Of a DNA stretch of 30,795 bases, positions 15,671 through 22,125 are shown one piece after another. This DNA is from Bacteroidaceae bacterium (GTDB lineage: Bacteria; Bacteroidota; Bacteroidia; Bacteroidales; Bacteroidaceae): NCBI GenBank assembly GCA_900770655.1, contig CAAGLA010000013.1, positions 1 through 30,795 of the forward strand. The letters are read 5' to 3'. The notes beneath the pieces were generated by a model. It was not told the origin of the DNA, did not search any database, and was given only the letters and a program-made list of their open reading frames with translations. Numbering within the stretch: position 1 is the stretch's first letter; each line of letters begins with the position of its first letter. The translations under genes were made by a program, and so were the position numbers.

Positions 15671-17098
15671 TTAGATTCTTACAACTGCTGTTGGTAGCCC
15701 TTTTGCTTTTGCCATATCTATTAGATTTTTAGTAAATTTACTTTTTCCATCCCAAAATGCAATAACTGCATCTGCACAATTTATCATCTTTTCATTAGAT
15801 ATATTTCCAGCGCATTGACCATACTTCCCCCATTCTGCATCAAATGGAATTGTGATTAGATTGTGCTCGTATGAGTACCAGTTAATAATACTAGATATTC
15901 TATATGATGTTCCTGAAAGAATTATTATATTATGTGTTTTGATTTTCTCAGAAAGAAAATGATTGCATTTATTCTCAAATAATGTATAATCATCGAATCC
16001 ACTACTTCCTGCTATTATAACACGATATTCTTCTTTTGTGTTGGTTTGTACATTTGTCAGATTTGATATTTTGCAATCTCCATTTTCAGAATATGAAAGC
16101 AAATAATCTGATTTTCTATAGCTATTGCATTTTTCAGCATATTCCATTTCTGGGAACTTTGGCTTGCCATATTTGGTACTCAATCTACAAAAGGCATATT
16201 CATCATACATTGTTGCATAATAAAATTTACACATATTACACCTTTTAAGTTTAATACGATTAGCTAACCAATTGTAGACAATGAAGTAATCATCCTCTAA
16301 ATAATGATTATTGTTAACAACGTTTAGTTCAACAATGGATTCTTTAAATATTTTGCTATTGGCTATACTGCATTGTATATTATTCTTAAAAGGGTTAGGA
16401 GATAATTCAGGATAATATATAAATCTTGATATAGGAGAAACTAATTTTTCTTCTATTTTGCGTTTAAAAGAAATGAATTCAATCTTATTTCCAATCCTTT
16501 TATTTAGGTTTTCAGATAAAAATCCATCTGAAAATAGGTTTTCAATATCTTTCTCTGTTTTTATGGATATTTCTATAATTTTTAATTCAGATTCCTTTTT
16601 TTCATCTTCACAAGGATGAGTGACACATATCTCAATTAGAGTAGGTGGAATATTGGGATTTTTGGAATTTGTAAGTAACAAATCTGCAACAAATCCTTTA
16701 ATTGGTGCTTCTATCGTGCAAGTATCGTAGAACTCTTTTAAATCAACTTGATTAATTTCGTGTTCTTTATGGCAATTATAGTTTCTGAGATTGCAATTAT
16801 GTTCTTTACAAGTTTTAGAAACTTTGTAAGAAATACAAAATTTATCAGAATTGTCAAAATGTTGTTTTATATACAATTTTCCAAGTTTATGTAAGTAAGT
16901 TTCTCCATTACACGAAACAACTTCCTTGTGATAAAAATGTGCTCTTCTATGTTTACTACCGATGGCTCTTGGGCGTAACTCGCCACCACATACAATGCAC
17001 TTGAATGTGTGATTTTTGCTTGTTTCCTTTGTGAGGTTTTCTATAGAAATAATATCCCCTTTTTCATCAAATGCGTATTTGTATTTTAATTCGCCCAT
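15671..17098 (-). CDS. CoiA-like nuclease / YspA-type SLOG fusion protein
   Basis: A 475-residue multidomain protein. Residues 30-60 (FKCIVCGGELRPRA...HRRAHFYHK; Cys34, Cys37, His50, His54, His57) look like the zinc-binding start of CoiA-like proteins. YLHKLGKLYIKQHF (68-81) fits the helix that follows there. GFVADLLL (Asp139) and LIEICVTH (Glu156) resemble the D...ExK/ExV core of a PD-(D/E)XK nuclease, with Cys where Lys is usual. A second Cys cluster (287, 290, 304, 324) looks like a zinc ribbon. Residues 358-475 match DUF2493/YspA SLOG: YRVIIAGSSGF, NIIILSGTS, PFDAEWGKYGQCAGNISNEKM, IAFWDGKSK. SLOG domains bind nucleotide-derived ligands. It is AT-rich against its neighbours and looks acquired. 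A defence role is inference. Confidence 0.78.
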   Translation of the reverse strand: MGELKYKYAFDEKGDIISIENLTKETSKNHTFKCIVCGGELRPRAIGSKHRRAHFYHKEVVSCNGETYLHKLGKLYIKQHFDNSDKFCISYKVSKTCKEHNCNLRNYNCHKEHEINQVDLKEFYDTCTIEAPIKGFVADLLLTNSKNPNIPPTLIEICVTHPCEDEKKESELKIIEISIKTEKDIENLFSDGFLSENLNKRIGNKIEFISFKRKIEEKLVSPISRFIYYPELSPNPFKNNIQCSIANSKIFKESIVELNVVNNNHYLEDDYFIVYNWLANRIKLKRCNMCKFYYATMYDEYAFCRLSTKYGKPKFPEMEYAEKCNSYRKSDYLLSYSENGDCKISNLTNVQTNTKEEYRVIIAGSSGFDDYTLFENKCNHFLSEKIKTHNIIILSGTSYRISSIINWYSYEHNLITIPFDAEWGKYGQCAGNISNEKMINCADAVIAFWDGKSKFTKNLIDMAKAKGLPTAVVRI

Positions 17099-17118
17099 TG
17101 ATTGTTGTTTATGTGTAA

Positions 17119-17126
17119 CAAATGTA
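17119..17126 (-). promoter_or_regulatory. Candidate promoter of CoiA/SLOG gene
   Basis: The minus strand has TACATTTG, an exact TAnnTTTG box, 20 bp upstream of the ATG at 17098. The -33 box is not clear. A short direct repeat (AATAGATATTAATAGATA on minus) lies directly upstream of it. Confidence 0.5.
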
Positions 17127-17171
17127 TCTATTAATATCTATTAAATCCAGTGAGATTTGTAAATACAATTG

Positions 17172-17199
17172 TTGCTCTCAGCTTTCGCCGAGAGCAACA
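17172..17199 (-). terminator. GC-rich hairpin after lipoprotein gene
   Basis: The minus strand reads GTTGCTCTCGGC, then GAAA, then GCTGAGAGCAAC, giving a 12-bp stem with one G-U-type mismatch. It lies 46 bp past the stop of the lipoprotein gene. It is a diverged, inverted copy of the hairpin at 15571-15598. Confidence 0.55.
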
Positions 17200-17244
17200 A
17201 CTAACCGTTGTTTTTATTGAGAAAGCGAGTGGTAGTTTGAGGTT

Positions 17245-17931
17245 TTAATAGTAGTTGTATAAAAATAAAATGACTTGCATATCTTTTAAATTATCTAACA
17301 ACTCTTTTTCTGTTTCAGAATCAATGATATAATTAATAATCTTTGAAATTATTTCATATTGTTGTGACGTCCATCCTTGACACCATTCAAAGTTTATATC
17401 GCAGAAGAATATCATTTCCTGTGGAGGTTGCGATTCACCGTAATTACTTTTAGAGCGAAAGCGGTGGATGACAAACCAACCATTATCTTCTTCATTATAT
17501 AGATTATCTGCTAACTCTTTTAATTCTGTAAAGTCTTCATACAGTCTTTCGTTTAAGCGCTGAATCTCAAGTTCGCATTCTTCTTTTTCGGATTCTGCAC
17601 GGTTATATTTTTCTCTTTCCCATTCTGAATAATAACCTGAATAAGGATCATTAGTTCTAATTGTAAATTGTGCAGATTCTATTTTGCGCTCAAGAGTACC
17701 AAATTTAGAATGATACTCAGCTACTTCTTTTGCTTGTAATAATATCTCTTCAATTATTGATACGTTAATGCTTGTACTATCAATTATAGTCGAGATTGCT
17801 TCATAGCTATCTGGATAAGTTAGGTAATCCTTAATGCAATCAGATACCAATTTCTCAGCTCTTTCTTCATTTGTTGGACTGCACGAAACAATCATAAAAA
17901 TAATAGTGAAGAAAAGAAAATGCTTTTTCAT
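17245..17931 (-). CDS. Lipoprotein of unknown function
   Basis: A 228-residue product starting at the ATG at 17931, which gives a lipoprotein signal MKKHFLFFTIIFMIVSC with lipobox IVSC. The longer upstream frame adds 25 residues before it and passes the promoter. After the Cys comes SPTNEERAEKLVSDCIKDYLTYPDSYEAI, a pattern seen in many small Bacteroidetes lipoproteins of unknown role. Residues about 95-150 are charged and probably coiled coil. AT-rich and next to the CoiA/SLOG gene, though on its own promoter. Confidence 0.72.
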   Translation of the reverse strand: MKKHFLFFTIIFMIVSCSPTNEERAEKLVSDCIKDYLTYPDSYEAISTIIDSTSINVSIIEEILLQAKEVAEYHSKFGTLERKIESAQFTIRTNDPYSGYYSEWEREKYNRAESEKEECELEIQRLNERLYEDFTELKELADNLYNEEDNGWFVIHRFRSKSNYGESQPPQEMIFFCDINFEWCQGWTSQQYEIISKIINYIIDSETEKELLDNLKDMQVILFLYNYY

Positions 17932-17968
17932 AATAATATGCATTGTATTTGTTGTACTTGTAATATTA

Positions 17969-18000
17969 CAAAAATAGTGCAAGTGAATGATATAATGCAA
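17969..18000 (-). promoter_or_regulatory. Promoter of lipoprotein gene
   Basis: The minus strand has TATTTTTG (17969-17976), an exact -7 box, with TTG at 17998-18000 placed 21 nt upstream. The ATG follows 37 bp downstream. Confidence 0.6.
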
Positions 18001-18113
18001 ATTCATTTTCGATTATTTTGCAATTAGATAGATTATATGGGCTGGGGAATATAAAGCAATCGCCTCAACATAATGAAATGCTGAAGCGGTTGTAAGTTGT
18101 TGATTTTTAATGT

Positions 18114-18581
18114 TTGCCCTGCGGGCAACTCCCATTGAGGTTGTTATTGTTGCCTTTGGCAATCGCATCCCGCGTGGCATAACCTTCGGCTATGCTGCAC
18201 GCGACTATTGCTCAATAACAACCTCTATCATTTTGCAAGCAAAATAATTGACTCATCATATTGTTGTCTTTGACAATCGCAACCCACGCGGTGCTACTTT
18301 GCAGCACTTCGCGTGACCATTGCTAAACAATGGCCTCTATCATCGCTTCGCAATAATTGACCTAATCGCAGTTGCTTCGCAAGCGCCACCCACGCGGTGC
18401 CACCTTACGGCACTTCGCGTGACCATTTGTAGTCTTTGTATCTAAGGGTTCTTTATAGTAGAGTATTTGTCCCCTTTGGGGCCACTCCCATTGAGGGTTT
18501 CAATGTTGCCCGTGGCAACCGTATCCCGCACGGCACAACTTTCAGCTGTGCTACGTGCGACTGTTACTCATTGAAACCCTC
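18114..18581. repeat. Array of four structured multi-hairpin repeat units
   Basis: No gene is present. Four related units occur: U1 18137-18225, U2 about 18258-18336, U3 about 18366-18426, U4 18493-18581. U1 and U4 are each 89 bp, closed by a 13-bp perfect outer stem. Inside each unit is a small hairpin (GTTGCC-TTT-GGCAAT type), a CGCAWCC-like linker, then a long hairpin made of a 5-bp stem, a bulged G facing TNC, a second 5-bp stem and an AC-pyrimidine-TT loop. U1 and U4 are preceded by an extra hairpin and CTCCCATTGAGG. The stems differ between units but stay paired. Confidence 0.8.
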
Positions 18582-18588
18582 GGTAGTC

Positions 18589-18636
18589 GTAATAAAAAAT
18601 AAGTTCGGAATTAATTCCGAACTTATTTTTTATTAC
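18589..18636 (-). terminator. Terminator of guaA-like gene
   Basis: A perfect 48-bp palindrome whose half is ATAAAAAATAAGTTCGGAATT preceded by GTA in register (centre 18612/18613) overlaps the stop codon at 18633-18635. It has A/T-rich outer arms and can work in both directions. Confidence 0.8.
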
Positions 18637-19940
18637 TCCCACTCAATAGTGGCGCTTGGTTTGGGCGATATGTCGTAGCATACGCGGTTTATGTTTGGTA
18701 CTTCGGCGAGTATGCGGTCGGTTATCTTCAGGAGTATGGGCCATTCTATCTGTTCTATGGTGGCGGTCATTGCGTCTACAGTGTTCACGGCGCGTATTAT
18801 TACGGGCCAGTCGTATGAACGGGCGTTATTGCGCACGCCTACCGACTTGAAGTCGGGCACTACGGTGAAGTATTGCCATACTTTCTTGTCGAGGCCGGCA
18901 TTCTTGAACTCTTCGCGCAGAATGGCATCTGCTTCGCGCAGTGCTTCCAAACGGTCGCGTGTTATTGCGCCCAAGCAGCGTACGCCCAAGCCGGGGCCGG
19001 GGAATGGCTGGCGATATACCATATCGTAGGGAAGGCCTAGCTCTAGACCGCAGGCGCGTACCTCGTCTTTGAAGAGCTGGCGTATGGGCTCTACCAATTC
19101 GAACTGAAGGTCTTCGGGCAGGCCGCCTACGTTGTGGTGGCTCTTGACCATCTTGGCTGTCTTGGTGCCGCTCTCTACAATGTCGGGGTATATAGTGCCT
19201 TGTCCCAAGAAGTCTATTCCGTCGAGCTTGCGTGCCTCTTCTTCGAACACGCGAATGAACTCGCCGCCTATAATCTTGCGTTTCTCTTCGGGGTCGGCTA
19301 CGTTTTCGAGCTTGCTGAGGAAACGGTCTGTTGCATCGACATATACAAGGTTTGCGCAGAGCTGTTTGCTGAACACTTCTACAACGGCTTCACTCTCGCC
19401 CTTGCGCATTAGGCCGTGGTTGACGTGCACGCAAACGAGGTTGTTGCCTATGGCTTTGAGCAGGAGCGCTGCTACTACAGAACTGTCGACACCTCCCGAA
19501 AGGGCAAGCAGCACCTTTTTGTCGCCTACTTGGCGGCGTATGAGCTCTACTTGGTCGTTGACGAAGTTTGTCATATTCCAGTTCTTTTCGGCCTTGCAGG
19601 TGTTGAGCACGAATGATTCTACTGCTGCTTTTACTTCCTCTACGTCGTTGCCTATCTCGGCAATCTTTGTTTCGCAGAGTGCCTTGCTGTGACCGGCTGC
19701 CATAATGGGGTAACCTGCCGAGTATATTTCGTGGTTTACGTCAATAGCTACTCCGTCTATTACGTTGTTGGGACCACCGTTGATGATAATTCCTTTTACG
19801 TTGGGCAGTGCGTTGAGTTCTTCTACTGTGATGTCGTGAGGGTATATCTCACTATAAACTCCAAGTGCACGTATAGCTCTTGCAAGCACGGTATTTTCGT
19901 GGCTGCCGAGGTCTAAGATAACAATCATATCCTGTTTCAT
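18633..19940 (-). CDS. guaA: GMP synthase with truncated glutaminase domain
   Basis: A 435-residue protein against about 510-525 for usual GuaA. The ATP-pyrophosphatase and dimerisation domains are intact: PP-loop LSGGVDSSV at 147-155, VHVNHGLMRKGE, FLGQGTIYPDIVES, RQPFPGPGLGVR and the C-terminal KPSATIEWE. The N-terminal class I amidotransferase domain keeps only its first part (VILDLGS, KGIIINGGPNNV at about 49-60). Where the nucleophile motif GICYG should be there is MAAGHSK, and the His/Glu part is gone. It should therefore use free ammonia or a separate glutaminase, or act in another way. Its promoter and terminator make it a single-gene unit. Confidence 0.88.
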   Translation of the reverse strand: MKQDMIVILDLGSHENTVLARAIRALGVYSEIYPHDITVEELNALPNVKGIIINGGPNNVIDGVAIDVNHEIYSAGYPIMAAGHSKALCETKIAEIGNDVEEVKAAVESFVLNTCKAEKNWNMTNFVNDQVELIRRQVGDKKVLLALSGGVDSSVVAALLLKAIGNNLVCVHVNHGLMRKGESEAVVEVFSKQLCANLVYVDATDRFLSKLENVADPEEKRKIIGGEFIRVFEEEARKLDGIDFLGQGTIYPDIVESGTKTAKMVKSHHNVGGLPEDLQFELVEPIRQLFKDEVRACGLELGLPYDMVYRQPFPGPGLGVRCLGAITRDRLEALREADAILREEFKNAGLDKKVWQYFTVVPDFKSVGVRNNARSYDWPVIIRAVNTVDAMTATIEQIEWPILLKITDRILAEVPNINRVCYDISPKPSATIEWE

Positions 19941-19973
19941 CTTTTTGATATATTTGGGGTTCGTAATTTGTTG

Positions 19974-20005
19974 CGAATTTACGCCTTTTTATTTTCTTCT
20001 ACAAA
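19974..20005 (-). promoter_or_regulatory. Promoter of guaA-like gene
   Basis: The minus strand has TAAATTCG at 19974-19981 (one mismatch to TAnnTTTG) and TTTG at 20002-20005, spaced 20 nt apart, about 33 bp upstream of the ATG at 19940. Confidence 0.55.
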
Positions 20006-20037
20006 TGGTGAGTGCTTAATGTTTGTCTCTGTCCTTT

Positions 20038-20077
20038 AAAAAAACGAGAGTGAAACCGTGTGGGTTCACTCTCGTTT
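20038..20077 (-). terminator. Terminator of mscL
   Basis: A 13-bp stem (AAACGAGAGTGAA and its complement) with a 10-nt loop is followed by TTTT on the minus strand, 11 bp past the mscL stop. Confidence 0.85.
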
Positions 20078-20087
20078 CTGTGCGCTA

Positions 20088-20528
20088 TTATTTCTTCTCT
20101 TTCAAGAGGTCGCGTATTTCGGTGAGCAGCTTCTCTTCTGCGCTTGGCTCTGGAGCCGGTGCCGGTGCTGCAGCGGCAGCCGCTTCTTCTTTCTTTCTTC
20201 TTTCGGTGAGTTTGGTAATCACGCGTATTGTAACAAAGATTGAGAGGGCGATGATGAGGAAGTCAACTACTGTTTGAATGAAGTTGCCGTATGTTAGCAC
20301 AACTTCGGGGCTGACAACGGTTTCACCTTCCATTACAGCCTCTTTGAGTACGCAACTGGCTGTCTTGAAATCAATACCACCCATTACTGTACCTATAAGT
20401 GGCATAATGATGTCGTTTACCAATGATGTTACAATTTTACCGAATGCACCACCGATGATAACACCGACCGCCATATCGATTACGTTGCCTTTCATTGCAA
20501 AGGCTTTAAAATCTTTTAGGAATCCCAT
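20088..20528 (-). CDS. mscL: Large-conductance mechanosensitive channel
   Basis: MscL opens under membrane tension and releases solutes during osmotic downshock. The 146-residue protein has the N-terminal amphipathic helix MGFLKDFKAFAMKGNVIDMAVGV, TM1 with GVIIGGAFGKIVTSLVND (about 22-39), a periplasmic loop, TM2 (about 84-103), and a charged C-terminal bundle after an Ala/Pro-rich linker. The ATG at 20528 gives the canonical family start; the longer frame runs back through the promoter. Confidence 0.96.
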   Translation of the reverse strand: MGFLKDFKAFAMKGNVIDMAVGVIIGGAFGKIVTSLVNDIIMPLIGTVMGGIDFKTASCVLKEAVMEGETVVSPEVVLTYGNFIQTVVDFLIIALSIFVTIRVITKLTERRKKEEAAAAAAPAPAPEPSAEEKLLTEIRDLLKEKK

Positions 20529-20603
20529 AGTATTTATGTTTTGTATTAATAATGTTGCGTTTTGTGTTCGCAGTTTAGTGCTGGCTATGTTAGCACATCG
20601 GTG

Positions 20604-20611
20604 CAAAGATA
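20604..20611 (-). promoter_or_regulatory. Candidate promoter of mscL
   Basis: The minus strand has TATCTTTG, an exact -7 box, about 75 bp upstream of the mscL start. TTTG-like sequences lie upstream, but at non-ideal spacing. Confidence 0.5.
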
Positions 20612-20716
20612 GTAACAAACGGGCAAAATAATATCAAACTTGTTAGAATATTTTACAGCGAGTGCCGAAAAACTTTCTTTTTTTGATGTTTGAAAAATAT
20701 TTGCCAAGTAAATTGC

Positions 20717-20746
20717 TTTGTATGTGAAAACATTTTGTTAAATTTG
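20717..20746 (+). promoter_or_regulatory. Promoter of small lipoprotein ORF (and perhaps gapA)
   Basis: The plus strand has TTTG at 20717-20720 and TAAATTTG at 20739-20746, an exact pair of Bacteroidetes -33 and -7 boxes spaced 18 nt apart. Transcription would start about 30 nt before the small ORF. Confidence 0.7.
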
Positions 20747-20781
20747 CGCAGTATAACTGCGCGAAGATATTCAGTTAGGTT

Positions 20782-20871
20782 ATGAAAACAGTAAAAGTGT
20801 TGTTTATAATAACGGTTGTGGCTCTTGTGCTTGTGGCGTGCCGCAGTGCTGAATATTGTAATTGTGGTTGA
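20782..20871 (+). CDS. 29-residue putative lipoprotein
   Basis: A very short frame, ATG at 20782 to TGA at 20871, encoding a signal peptide almost by itself: MKTVKVLF, a hydrophobic core IITVVALVL, the lipobox LVAC, then only ten residues (RSAEYCNCG after the Cys). This looks like an entericidin-size lipoprotein. A good promoter 35 bp upstream supports it. It lies 76 bp before gapA, so it may be the first gene of that transcript or a leader peptide. The function is unknown. Confidence 0.6.
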   Translation: MKTVKVLFIITVVALVLVACRSAEYCNCG

Positions 20872-20947
20872 GTTTTTTGACTTTTATAAAAAGGTGAACG
20901 AGATTTTTTTTCTTTAATTATAAACGTTTTAATTAAATTTTAAGAAA

Positions 20948-21949
20948 ATGATTAAACTTGGTATTAACGGTTTCGGCCGTATCGGCCGTATGGTATTCCG
21001 CGCTGCAGTGAAGAACTTCGGCAACGACATTCAGGTTGTAGGTATCAACGACCTTCTTGATGCTGATTACTTGGCTTATATGTTGCGTTACGACTCTGTA
21101 CACGGTCGTTTCGACGGTACAGTTGAGGTTGAGGGCAACTACTTGGTAGTAAACGGCAACAAGATTCGTTTGACAGCTGAGATGGACCCTGCTAACTTGA
21201 AGTGGGACGAGGTAGGTGCTGAGGTTGTTGTTGAGTCTACAGGTTTCTTCTTGACAGACGAGACTGCTCGCAAGCACATCACCGCCGGTGCAAAGAAGGT
21301 TATTATGTCGGCTCCTTCAAAGGACAGCACTCCTATGTTCGTGTACGGTGTTAACCACACAACATACGCTGGTCAGGACATTATCTCTAACGCTTCTTGT
21401 ACAACAAACTGCTTGGCTCCTATCGCTAAGGTGTTGAACGACAAGTTCGGCATTGTTAAGGGCTTGATGACTACTGTACACGCTGCTACAGCTACTCAGA
21501 AGACTGTTGACGGTCCTTCTAAGAAAGACTGGCGTGGTGGCCGCGGTATCCTCGAGAACATCATCCCATCTTCAACAGGTGCTGCTAAGGCTGTAGGTAA
21601 GGTTCTTCCTGTTCTTAACGGCAAGCTCACAGGTATGGCTTTCCGCGTTCCTACATCGGACGTTTCTGTTGTTGACCTTACTGTAGTATTGGAGAAAGAG
21701 GCTACAATGGCCGACATCTGCGCTGCTATGAAGGAGGCTTCTGAGGGCGAATTGAAGGGTATCCTCGGTTACACAGAAGATGCTGTTGTTTCTACAGACT
21801 TCCGTGGTTGTGCCAACACTTCAATCTTCGACGCTAAGGCCGGTATCTCTCTCGATGCTAACTTTGCGAAGGTTGTGTCTTGGTACGACAATGAATGGGG
21901 TTACTCAAACAAGGTTTGCGAAATGGCTCGCGTAATCGCTGCTAAGTAA
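20948..21949 (+). CDS. gapA: Glyceraldehyde-3-phosphate dehydrogenase
   Basis: A central glycolytic enzyme that oxidises glyceraldehyde 3-phosphate with NAD+. The 333-residue length is normal. The NAD-binding start is KLGINGFGRIGRMVFRAA, the active site is SNASCTTNCLAP with the catalytic Cys near residue 151, and the C-terminal part has WYDNEWGYSNKV. Codon use is strongly biased, as expected for a highly expressed gene. A strong terminator follows. Confidence 0.98.
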   Translation: MIKLGINGFGRIGRMVFRAAVKNFGNDIQVVGINDLLDADYLAYMLRYDSVHGRFDGTVEVEGNYLVVNGNKIRLTAEMDPANLKWDEVGAEVVVESTGFFLTDETARKHITAGAKKVIMSAPSKDSTPMFVYGVNHTTYAGQDIISNASCTTNCLAPIAKVLNDKFGIVKGLMTTVHAATATQKTVDGPSKKDWRGGRGILENIIPSSTGAAKAVGKVLPVLNGKLTGMAFRVPTSDVSVVDLTVVLEKEATMADICAAMKEASEGELKGILGYTEDAVVSTDFRGCANTSIFDAKAGISLDANFAKVVSWYDNEWGYSNKVCEMARVIAAK

Positions 21950-21975
21950 TTATAGGCAAACAATACCTAAAAACG

Positions 21976-22007
21976 AAGGGGTTTCACTTTTGTGAAGCCC
22001 CTTTTTT
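21976..22007 (+). terminator. Terminator of gapA
   Basis: A 12-bp stem (GGGGTTTCAC with GTGAAGCCCC, one G-U) with a TTTT loop is followed by TTTTTT, 27 bp after the gapA stop. Confidence 0.92.
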
Positions 22008-22125
22008 GTGTTTTGCCTGCAGGCGCTAAAAAAATGGACTGCGATGTTTTATATGATAGCGGATTTGATTATCTTTAGCACAAATTACCTTATTTATATA
22101 ATATTACTAACCATAAATATCTGTT

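Noticed and set aside
15671..17098. Retron or reverse transcriptase system linked to the structured array
   Set aside because: No reverse transcriptase motifs occur in this protein or elsewhere in the window.
18137..18581. Integron attC-like sites, because the units are imperfect inverted repeats of about 90 bp
   Set aside because: The GTTRRRY / RYYYAAC core pairs are absent and no integron integrase is present.
18114..18581. CRISPR array
   Set aside because: Units are diverged, structured and unevenly spaced, without short identical repeats and unique spacers; no cas genes.
20022..20277. Plus-strand frames opposite mscL and other long antisense frames over guaA, lpxC and the M3 peptidase
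   Set aside because: They mirror strongly coding minus-strand genes and show no domain of their own.
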